A stretch of 64,000 nt of DNA from Arthrobacter_N sp051262515 (lineage in GTDB: Bacteria; Actinomycetota; Actinomycetes; Actinomycetales; Micrococcaceae): NCBI RefSeq assembly GCF_051262515.1, contig NZ_JBIMER010000003.1, positions 1 through 64,000 of the forward strand, read 5' to 3'. Shown here piece after piece: positions 35,311-42,432 of the stretch. Within the stretch, counting starts at the first letter, position 1. Each line of letters opens with the position of its first letter. The position numbers and the translations under genes were made by a program. Below the pieces are notes generated by a model. The model did no database searches. It was not told where the DNA came from and worked only from the letters and a program-made list of their open reading frames with translations.

Positions 35311-36105
35311 CTACATTCCCCTGGCGATCGCCTCTTCAATCGCGTCCTCGAGGTGGCCGGCGCGCTCCGGGCAGAAGTAGGCGACCGCGAGCCTGAGCGT
35401 CTCAGCACCATTACCCAAAGCAGGGTCGCCGTCGTGCGACACCCGCACTATCTGCTTGAAGTCGCTGAACTCTTCGGTGGGGTCGTCGGTGCACAAATTG
35501 TTCTCAAGGAACTGACCGTAGGACGTGGCGTCGTCCGGCACGACACCGATTGCAGCCAAATCGGCGGCGTAGTCGCCTGTTGTTGGTACGGGCTGGGGCT
35601 CGACTTCGGTTTGTCCAGATCCCGAGAAGTACGGGGTGCAGAGGTTGACCAGCTCGGTGCCGGCGGCTTTGAATTCGGTTGCGTCGAAGTTGTAGGTTGT
35701 TCCTCCACCTTCGGTAATTTCGATCATCTCCGTCATCGGGCTGGCGAAGCTTTCGAGGAAGGGCGTTAGGTCTTCCTCAGCGTGCAGGGCGAGACTGTCG
35801 ACCTCGTCCTTCAGGCCACGCGACTTGGTGATGGTGGCATCGTCGATGTCCTGGAATTCGTTGACGAAGTCGATCGTCCGGTAAAACGGACCACCTTCGT
35901 TCTGGCCGAGAAGTTGAGTGCAGGTGGTCTGCCGCGACACCCTAAACGCAGGCTCCTCAGCGTCAATGGCTGACGCGCTGGGACTGGCGCTTGGACTCGC
36001 ACTGGCCGTTGTAGCCTCCGCGGCCTGCTCAGTATCGGCCTCGGGTGCCGCGCACCCTGCGAGAAGGATCAGTGCAAGCAGGATGGCGGCGAAGCGAGTG
36101 TTCAT
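35311..36105 (-). CDS. Lipoprotein of unknown family, 264 aa
   Basis: It begins NTRFAAILLALILLAGC, a lipoprotein signal with lipobox LAGC (Cys18), followed by an acidic Ala/Ser/Pro linker and a mostly helical domain (about 55 to 264) with six Cys, including QTTCTQLLG, NLCTPYF, NNLCTDD and AYFCPE. Regular Cys spacing suggests disulfide bonds outside the membrane. The last 30 residues, LRLAVAYFCPERAGHLEDAI, form an amphipathic helix typical of actinobacterial exported domains related to DUF732, which I regard as likely but unproven. ATG 36105 follows a GGGGGACC leader. Repeat copy B begins 52 bases upstream. Confidence 0.75.
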   Translation of the reverse strand: MNTRFAAILLALILLAGCAAPEADTEQAAEATTASASPSASPSASAIDAEEPAFRVSRQTTCTQLLGQNEGGPFYRTIDFVNEFQDIDDATITKSRGLKDEVDSLALHAEEDLTPFLESFASPMTEMIEITEGGGTTYNFDATEFKAAGTELVNLCTPYFSGSGQTEVEPQPVPTTGDYAADLAAIGVVPDDATSYGQFLENNLCTDDPTEEFSDFKQIVRVSHDGDPALGNGAETLRLAVAYFCPERAGHLEDAIEEAIARGM

Positions 36106-36157
36106 GGGTCCCCCAGGAGTGAAGTGTGGATTTCAGAGTACTTGCGCGGACAGGATG

Positions 36158-36270
36158 GAGCACGGACGGTTTGGTTGGTTACCCCAAATCGTTGCGGAAA
36201 CGTGCCGGAGTGGCAGGCGGGGCCAGCGAGTCGCTATGAGGGTTCCGGACCCGCATCGATACCTACGCGT
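36158..36270. repeat. 113-base repeat, copy B
   Basis: This copy matches 12908-13020 at 105 of 113 positions without gaps. It lies 52 bases upstream of the minus-strand lipoprotein gene starting at 36105 and 126 bases from the divergent lipoprotein gene at 36396. Past the repeat one frame encodes a short plausible peptide (RIDTYAWEGDDRVHVYGF) ending in a stop, which may mark the end of an older gene. Confidence 0.75.
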
Positions 36271-36395
36271 GGGAGGGCGACGACCGGGTTCACGTGTACG
36301 GGTTTCAGGTGCATCCGATCGCTTGACACCGAATGCGGCTCGCGTCTTAGGCCGCTATGGTGAGCTACATCATTCGCATCACTTCCGGGGGAACC

Positions 36396-36998
36396 ATGAA
36401 GAAGCATCTTGTTGTGGCGGCCGTTGCCGTTTCGGCGTTGACCGGGTGTGCCCTGTCAGCCGAGGAGGTTGCCGCGTCAGAGTCGGCGGTCGCGGCCGCT
36501 GCTTCGTCATCGTTGACGGCCGCGTCGTCCTCGGCGGCGGCTGCCTCATTGTCCGCAGCGGCGGAGTCCGAAGCGGCGGTGCAGGCGTCCCAGGACGCCG
36601 AGCTGGAGCAGCTCCAGGCAGACTTGGAAGCGGCGCAGGAGGAGTTCGAGGCGGCGTTGGAGGGCGCCGTCGCCGGTGGGACGCTCGGAGCCGAATACGC
36701 CGACACCGAGGAGTTGTTGGCAGCGTTCGAAGCGGCCGGGGGCTACTGCGAGGACGCGGACTTCAACGACGATCCGGGCACTTACTCGACATCGTCGGTC
36801 ATTTGCGGCGACAACACTATCCTGTCGATTTACCCTTCCCAGTCGGCGGCCCTGGAGAACGCGGAGCTGGTGTACCAGCTGCTTCTCTCCACTGACGTCG
36901 AAACGAGCGAGTGGCTCGTCGGGGAAAACTGGGTGGTCAACGCCCCGGACAGCGTCCTCGTGCAAGAGACCATGGGCGGGGAGTTCTACACCGGTTAG
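36396..36998 (+). CDS. Lipoprotein with Ala/Ser-rich coiled coil, 200 aa
   Basis: The start MKKHLVVAAVAVSALTGC is a lipoprotein signal with lipobox LTGC (Cys18). Residues about 20 to 95 are almost entirely Ala, Ser, Glu and Gln and should form a long helix or coiled coil (SQDAELEQLQADLEAAQEEFEAAL). The C-terminal 100 residues form a small domain with two Cys (GGYCEDADF, SVICGDN). The 21 bases from TCCGGGGG to ATGAAGAAG are identical to those of the 29546 gene. A good terminator follows at 37042. A wall-facing stalk with a small head domain is the likely structure; its role is unknown. Confidence 0.75.
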   Translation: MKKHLVVAAVAVSALTGCALSAEEVAASESAVAAAASSSLTAASSSAAAASLSAAAESEAAVQASQDAELEQLQADLEAAQEEFEAALEGAVAGGTLGAEYADTEELLAAFEAAGGYCEDADFNDDPGTYSTSSVICGDNTILSIYPSQSAALENAELVYQLLLSTDVETSEWLVGENWVVNAPDSVLVQETMGGEFYTG

Positions 36999-37041
36999 GG
37001 CTCTAGATATGTAGGAACTTCCTGTTAAGGGGGCAAGAATG

Positions 37042-37079
37042 AGCGGTCCGCGGCAGGGTCGTCGTGGACCGCTCTTTTC
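37042..37079 (+). terminator. Rho-independent terminator
   Basis: AGCGGTCC (37042-37049) pairs perfectly with GGACCGCT (37066-37073) and is followed by CTTTT. It lies 44 bases after the stop of the lipoprotein gene at 36396-36998. Confidence 0.75.
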
Positions 37080-37385
37080 GTTCCCTCTGTCCGGTGGTGG
37101 CCGGGTCTGGCGCTTCGTTGATCAACGGCGCTGTCAGACTGATATGCGAGGGTCGGATACCGCAAGGTGAGGTGTTCGACTGGAGGGTGACCGCTGGTCT
37201 AGGATGTCGGGCGTTGCCGAGCATTCGCCGGTTGCCCATAGTGTGTCGCGGGTTTCCTCCACGCTGCCGAGCCGCTCGAGCACCGGTGGAAGAGAGGGAC
37301 GTCATTCAGTCGGCCATGGGCGCTTCCATCGCAATGGTGCGGCCAGAGACCAGCACCCTCCGGCCACACCACCGGGGATCAGCGG

Positions 37386-37775
37386 ATGGGACTCTTGGAG
37401 GCCAGGACGCTGCTGGCGGCGGCGCACGCAGCCGGCGCCACCCCGGCCACCCATCTGGACCACGCGGTGTGGGAACACGAGAGGGACCACCCCTCGCACC
37501 GGATCGTCCACCGGCCCCGGCGCCGCATCGGCGCGAACTGCTCATCGTCCAGTGGGCCACCTGGCCGGGCCGATGGAGCTCGCCCCCGCCGCAGCCCCGA
37601 ATACCTGTTCGTGGGCGCGGTCGCCACTGACAACGCCGGGGCCCGATACCTCGTCACGACGGGGGTGTACTTTGCGCCATTCGGTCCGCGCTCCAGGACG
37701 CGGCGCTGCTACCTTGGGCGCGGCTCCAGAGTGTCACCGAGGAATCGGCAACCCACCTGCCCTGTTGATCCTTGA
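37386..37775 (+). pseudogene. Possible decayed gene
   Basis: The frame from ATG 37386 starts in a protein-like way (GLLEARTLLAAAHAAGATPATHLDHAVWEHERDHPSHRIV) and ends with a good segment (EYLFVGAVATDNAGARYLVTTGVYFAP), but the middle turns into Arg/Pro/Ser-rich sequence while another frame reads ELLIVQWATWPGR there. Two compensating frameshifts would explain this. It overlaps the tail of the 37654 gene on the other strand. No family is recognised. The preceding part, 37080-37385, shows no gene. Confidence 0.25.
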
Positions 37776-39012
37776 TACTGAATTTCCGCACGGCCTCTTC
37801 GCTGGTGAGCCAGTGCTCCTTGCGGTCCGGCCGGCGGGCGTGCGTCACGATGAGCATCCACCACTGACCCACGTTCAGGTCCTCCTCGGCGGCCCGCCGC
37901 TCATGGTGGGTCAAGGACACTCCCCAGGGGTTTGACGTTCCGGTCCCTTTCACCTCAACACGGACCTCCGACACGGATCCGTCAACCTCATAGGAGCGAC
38001 CCCACAGGTCGGCTCCGGGACCGTTCGCGCCCCTTTCGTCCTCGGTGGACACAACGGCGAACCGTTCCCGGCGCAACGCCTTGACGGCCGTGTTGCGCGC
38101 GTTGGCCTCGACCTTGTTGCGGTGGTCGACCGCCTTGGCTCCGTCACGAATGCGCTTTTCAACCTCCCAGGGCGGCCCCAGCTTCAGTCTTGCGCACAGG
38201 GGTGCAAGCCGGTGGTGGTCGGTCTCCGACAGCACGCTGGCGGGCAGCCCGCAGGCCCGGGCCATGTGCAGGGCCTCGGCCGGGCTCAGTTCGATGAAGG
38301 CTCTCCGCCGGCGGTCGCGAAGGGCCGCGATTCGTTCGAAGTCGGCGTCCATCTGGCCCGTCTCGACGACAGGGACGGGGAAGTCGAAACGCCGGATGGG
38401 GAACCCGGCGGCTTCCACATACTCCCTGGCGTTCCCGTTCCCGTCGTCGTAGGTCCCGGTCTTGATGGACTCGATCCACCACAGGCCGACGACGGTCCGG
38501 CGGGCGAGCTGGTGCACGTCCTGGTCGAGGTGTTCGGTGCGCATCACAAACACGAGATCGCCGGGATTCGCCTTCTCGAGTTCCTCCTTGGATCCGCGCA
38601 TAAGCTGGCTGTTGATCCACGGATCCCGGATGGCCTCGAGGGGGTCTGCCCACTCGAAGTCCTGCCAGACGTCGGAGGCAAGCACGGAGGGGTCCGCGAC
38701 GGGAAGGTGCGCCTCCTGTTGCGCCCTCGTCGGGTTGTACTTGGCGACCCATGCAGCACGGACCACCTCCACGTTGCCTCCGATAGCGTCCGTCGCCGGC
38801 GCGAGGGGAAGGCGCTGCTGCCTCGGGGGGAGGCGCCCGCCAGGGGTGGGTGGGACGTCAAGATCGACGCGACCGGTCAGCCGGTCGAGCTCGGCTTGTC
38901 GGGACCGCTGCCGGTCTTCGAGGGAAAGCACGCGGAGCTCCTTGTATCCCTTGGGCGGGAACGGTTGTCGTTTCGTCGTCGCCCGCAGCTGCTTCGGTAT
39001 CTGGTGCTCCAT
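37654..39012 (-). CDS. DUF3883 nuclease-like protein, 452 aa
   Basis: ATG 39012 is preceded by GGAGG. The C-terminal part (about 305 to 410) is a DUF3883 domain, a PD-(D/E)XK-like fold: NTAVKALRRERFAVVSTEDERGANGPGADLW, then VRVEVKGTG with the Glu-x-Lys core, and VSLTHHERRAAEE. The middle contains a long alpha/beta region with PGDLVFVMRTEH and VVGLWWIESIKTG, similar to EVE/PUA-like reader folds that recognise modified bases; this second assignment is tentative. Proteins with a reader and DUF3883 occur in restriction and defence loci. Here no methylase or other restriction partner is adjacent, so it would be a stand-alone modification-dependent enzyme. This is inference. Confidence 0.7.
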   Translation of the reverse strand: MEHQIPKQLRATTKRQPFPPKGYKELRVLSLEDRQRSRQAELDRLTGRVDLDVPPTPGGRLPPRQQRLPLAPATDAIGGNVEVVRAAWVAKYNPTRAQQEAHLPVADPSVLASDVWQDFEWADPLEAIRDPWINSQLMRGSKEELEKANPGDLVFVMRTEHLDQDVHQLARRTVVGLWWIESIKTGTYDDGNGNAREYVEAAGFPIRRFDFPVPVVETGQMDADFERIAALRDRRRRAFIELSPAEALHMARACGLPASVLSETDHHRLAPLCARLKLGPPWEVEKRIRDGAKAVDHRNKVEANARNTAVKALRRERFAVVSTEDERGANGPGADLWGRSYEVDGSVSEVRVEVKGTGTSNPWGVSLTHHERRAAEEDLNVGQWWMLIVTHARRPDRKEHWLTSEEAVRKFSIKDQQGRWVADSSVTLWSRAQGSSAASWSADRMAQSTPPS

Positions 39013-39308
39013 TGTCGTCCTCCGAACGTTGTGCGCACGCGCGACCGCCTGACTCCTATTTCTCCTTCACCTTTCCCGCAGAAGGGGCGGCTTGTCCAGC
39101 CGGGCCAGGTCAGCCGGGCAGGCGAAGAGGCGTTCTTCTGGTTTTTCGAGCTGGTGACGTCTACTGACTGTCTGGAGACCATTCCGCCTTGAGTCGCCCC
39201 GCGCCTTTAGGGCTCCGGGACGTCCGCGCCGCACCTGGGTGCGGCTACCTGGTCGATCCTCAGTGGACTAACCCGCTCTCGTTGAGTCGAACCCGAAAGG
39301 CGCTTTTT

Positions 39309-39803
39309 TTGGATTCCTTTGCCTGCGTAGTCCAAGGTTCGTCATCGAGCCTCTTCGACGAGTTTGTTGGCGTAGCAACCATAGTCATCGCCGTCGTGGC
39401 TGTAGTCGTCTCGATTGCCAGTGCGTACGCATCCTTCAGTAGAGACAAAACCCAACGCGAGGATGAGGCCGTTCTGTGACTCGTTGAAGACCTCACTTCG
39501 GCTGGCACAGAGGGACACAGAGCCTTCCTGAAGTTTGTGCTCAGCAGAGGTAGCTATGGTGATTCTGAGGAACCAAGACTAATTGAGTCCTACCTTGTCC
39601 TGCTGCGTTCCATCGCTAAGGCTAAAGCCGTTTTCGACTTCTGCAGGACAGATCGTCCTGGTGATCAGATGAAGGATGAATTCGGAGAGAAGAAGGCCGG
39701 TCGAGCTTGGAAGGCCCAATACTTGACGCTTCTTTGGCTGCTGGCGGAGATGACAGAGGACGCTGCGACCATACTGGGGGAGCGTCCGACGCTAGTGTGG
39801 TGA
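39309..39803 (+). pseudogene. Membrane protein gene interrupted by an in-frame TGA
   Basis: From TTG 39309 a frame encodes one membrane segment (DEFVGVATIVIAVVAVVVSIASAYASF) and a charged tail (RDKTQREDEAVL), stops at TGA 39477-39479, and then continues in the same frame with LVEDLTSAGTEGHRAFLKFVLSRGSYG, LVLLRSIAKAKAVFDF and LLWLLAEMTEDAATIL to TGA 39801-39803. Without the stop this is one protein of about 164 residues with an N-terminal anchor and a cytoplasmic helical domain. A CGA-to-TGA change would explain it. DNA is clearly richer in A and T than the flanking core. Confidence 0.5.
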
Positions 39804-39945
39804 TATGAACCGCTGGAATGCAAGACCCGTCCCGCACCGTCCTGAGCCCAGGCGCGACATTCTAATAGGCCCGGGGCATGCGAAGTGGACAAATGTTGGT
39901 CGTGCCAACTGTTCGATTCAACTCTGTCAAAAGTCTTCCACGAAA

Positions 39946-39980
39946 CCCCCAAAGACCCCCAACGTCCCCTAACCAGCCCC
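39946..39980 (-). other. Possible G-quadruplex motif
   Basis: Read on the minus strand, four runs of four to five G are separated by loops of seven, five and five bases. The motif lies about 95 bases upstream of the plsC start, on the template strand. No other motif of this form was noticed in the core part. Confidence 0.4.
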
Positions 39981-40074
39981 ATTACAATGGATGGTACAAA
40001 CATCCCGCTAACGCCCGAAATGTAGGGTTTTCCGCCCCATCTCGAGGGACCCCAAAAGGTGAGAGGCACTACGC

Positions 40075-40875
40075 GTGTTTTATTGGATCATGAAGCGGCT
40101 GTTCATCGGGCCGCTGGTCAACCTGTTGTTCCGTCCCTGGGTCAAGGGGCTGGACAACATTCCCGCCGAGGGCGGCGCCATCCTGGCCAGCAACCACCTC
40201 TCCGTCTCGGACTCGATCTTCATGCCGGTCGCCGTGGGCCGCCCCGTGGTGTTCCTGGCGAAGAGCGAGTATTTCACCGGCGCCGGCATCAAGGGCAAGG
40301 TCACGGCCCTGTTTTTCCGTCTGACCAACCAGCTGCCCATGGACCGCTCGGGCGGAACCGCCTCGGCGAACTCGCTGGGGGCCGGCGAGGCCATCCTTTC
40401 CTCGGGGCAGCTCCTGGGCATCTATCCGGAGGGAACGCGCAGCCCGGACGGGCGCCTGTACCGCGGAAAGCTCGGGGTCGCGAAGCTCGCGCTCGCGACG
40501 GGCGTGCCCGTCGTTCCAATCGCCATGATCGGAACCGACAAGGTCCAGCCCATCGGCAAGACGGTCCCCAACATCCGCCGCGTCGGAATGATTGTGGGCG
40601 AGCCACTGGACTTCTCCCGCTATGCCGGCATGGCCGACGACAGGTTCGTCCAGCGCTCGGTCACCGATGAGATCATGTATGCCCTCATGCGGCTCTCGGG
40701 CCAGGAGTACGTCGACGTCTACGCCGCCACCGTCAAGTCGCAGCTGGCCGCCAAGCGCCAGGCGGCCGTCGCTGCCGTGAAGGCTAAACTCGCGGACCGC
40801 AAACACGTCTCCGGGAGCGCCCCGGAAGGCGCGGACGAGGACGCCCATGAGGGCCCCGGCCGCCCGGCTGCCTAG
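40075..40875 (+). CDS. plsC: 1-acyl-sn-glycerol-3-phosphate acyltransferase
   Basis: This 266-residue membrane-associated enzyme transfers an acyl group to lysophosphatidic acid to form phosphatidic acid, the precursor of membrane phospholipids. The catalytic NHLSVSDS (H-x4-D, about residues 41 to 48) and YPEGTRSPDG (about 118 to 127) motifs are present, along with the GVPVVPIAMIG strand. The N-terminus is hydrophobic and basic. The tail after residue 215 is Ala/Lys-rich and variable. GTG 40075 follows GAGAGG. It is the first gene of the core chromosome side and lies next to aroG and the PASTA kinase, as in other actinobacteria where an acyltransferase, a class II DAHP synthase and PknL are close together. 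Confidence 0.9.
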   Translation: MFYWIMKRLFIGPLVNLLFRPWVKGLDNIPAEGGAILASNHLSVSDSIFMPVAVGRPVVFLAKSEYFTGAGIKGKVTALFFRLTNQLPMDRSGGTASANSLGAGEAILSSGQLLGIYPEGTRSPDGRLYRGKLGVAKLALATGVPVVPIAMIGTDKVQPIGKTVPNIRRVGMIVGEPLDFSRYAGMADDRFVQRSVTDEIMYALMRLSGQEYVDVYAATVKSQLAAKRQAAVAAVKAKLADRKHVSGSAPEGADEDAHEGPGRPAA

Positions 40876-41001
40876 TCCGTCCCGGGACCGGAAACGCCGT
40901 GCGCATAGCGCGCAACGCGACGCTGGGCGCACTGTGAACCGACGTCGTTGGTCCTTTACGCGCGAATGTCGCCGGGCGGTGGCGGGGGCTAACCTTGAGG
41001 G

Positions 41002-42384
41002 GTGATCGACGTAACCTCCTCCAGTTCCCCGTCCGCCGCCGGCAGCGTCCCCGACCTCGACGCGTGGCGTTCGCTGCCCATCCAGCAGCAGCCCAGTTGG
41101 CACGGCACCGAAGCGCATGCCCGGGCCGTCTCCGAGCTCTCCAGCCTGCCGCCGCTGGTCTTCGCAGGCGAGGTGGACGTCCTGCGGGAGCGCCTTTCCG
41201 AGGCGGCGCAGGGACGGGCGTTCCTGTTGCAGGGCGGCGACTGCGCCGAGACCTTCGGCGGGGCGACGGCGGACAAGATCAGCGCCCGGGTCAAGACCAT
41301 CCTGCAGATGGCCGTTGTCCTCACGTACGGCGCCTCGCTGCCGGTCGTCAAGATGGGCCGCATGGCCGGCCAGTTCGCGAAGCCGCGCTCCTCCAACGAC
41401 GAAACCCGCGACGGCGTGACGCTGCCGGCGTTCCGCGGTGAGATCGTCAACGGATACGACTTCACCGCAGAGTCCCGCGCACACAACCCCGAGCGCATGG
41501 TCAAGGCGTACAACACCTCCGCGGCGACGCTGAACCTGATCCGCGCCTTCACGCAGGGCGGATTCGCGGACCTGCGTTCGGTCCACAACTGGAACAAGGG
41601 GTTCCGCGCCAACCCGGCGTACGCCGCCTATGAGTCGCTGGCCGCCGAGATCGACCGCGCGGTCCGATTCATGGCCGCGTGCGGCGCCGATTTCGAGGCG
41701 CTGAAGCGCACGGAGTTCTTCGCCAGCCACGAGGCGCTGCTGCTCGACTACGAGCGGGCGCTCACCCGGATCGATTCCCGAACGGGCCTGCCCTACGACA
41801 CCTCGGGCCACTTCCTCTGGATCGGGGAACGCACCCGCCAACTCGACGGCGCGCACGTGGACTTCCTGTCCCGGGTCCGCAACCCGATCGGCGTGAAGCT
41901 TGGCCCAAGCACCTCCCCGGACGACGCCCTCGCCCTCATCGACAAGCTGGACCCGAACCGCGAGCCCGGCCGGCTCACGTTCATCACGCGCATGGGCGCC
42001 AAGAACATCCGCGAGAAGCTGCCGAACCTGGTCGAACGAGTCACCGCCTCGGGCGCCCAGGTCCTCTGGGTCACCGACCCGATGCACGGCAACACCGTGA
42101 CCAGCCAAAACGGGTACAAGACGCGGAACTTCGACGACGTCATGGACGAGGTCCGCGGCTTCTTCGAGGTCCACGACTCGCTGGGCACGTTCCCGGGCGG
42201 CCTGCACGTGGAAATGACCGGGGACGACGTCGCCGAATGCCTCGGGGGTGCCGATCCGATTCGCGAGGACCAGTTCGACGACCTCTACGAGTCGGTCTGC
42301 GACCCCCGCTTGAACCACCGCCAGTCCCTGGAGATGGCGTTCCTCGTGGCCGGCGCGTTGTCCAAGCGCGGCCCGCGCAGCTAG
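41002..42384 (+). CDS. aroG: Class II 3-deoxy-7-phosphoheptulonate (DAHP) synthase
   Basis: This 460-residue enzyme joins phosphoenolpyruvate and erythrose 4-phosphate, the first step of the shikimate pathway to aromatic amino acids. It is the class II (plant and actinobacterial) type: LQGGDCAETF (about 75 to 84), KMGRMAGQFAKPRS (about 117 to 130), WNKGFRANPAY, FLWIGERTRQLDGAHVDF, GVKLGPSTSPDD and the LWVTDPMHGNT metal-site motif are all present. The length is normal. GTG 41002 starts 126 bases after plsC. A perfect 10-base-pair hairpin follows the stop codon and separates it from the convergent kinase gene. Confidence 0.95.
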   Translation: MIDVTSSSSPSAAGSVPDLDAWRSLPIQQQPSWHGTEAHARAVSELSSLPPLVFAGEVDVLRERLSEAAQGRAFLLQGGDCAETFGGATADKISARVKTILQMAVVLTYGASLPVVKMGRMAGQFAKPRSSNDETRDGVTLPAFRGEIVNGYDFTAESRAHNPERMVKAYNTSAATLNLIRAFTQGGFADLRSVHNWNKGFRANPAYAAYESLAAEIDRAVRFMAACGADFEALKRTEFFASHEALLLDYERALTRIDSRTGLPYDTSGHFLWIGERTRQLDGAHVDFLSRVRNPIGVKLGPSTSPDDALALIDKLDPNREPGRLTFITRMGAKNIREKLPNLVERVTASGAQVLWVTDPMHGNTVTSQNGYKTRNFDDVMDEVRGFFEVHDSLGTFPGGLHVEMTGDDVAECLGGADPIREDQFDDLYESVCDPRLNHRQSLEMAFLVAGALSKRGPRS

Positions 42385-42390
42385 CACACC

Positions 42391-42428
42391 GGACGTCCCC
42401 GTCGGATCGATATCCGCCGGGGACGTCC
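42391..42428. terminator. Bidirectional terminator between aroG and the kinase
   Basis: GGACGTCCCC (42391-42400) pairs with GGGGACGTCC (42419-42428). The hairpin lies between two convergent genes, 7 bases after aroG and 5 bases after the kinase stop. No strong T-run is present. Confidence 0.6.
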
Positions 42429-42432
42429 CTGC

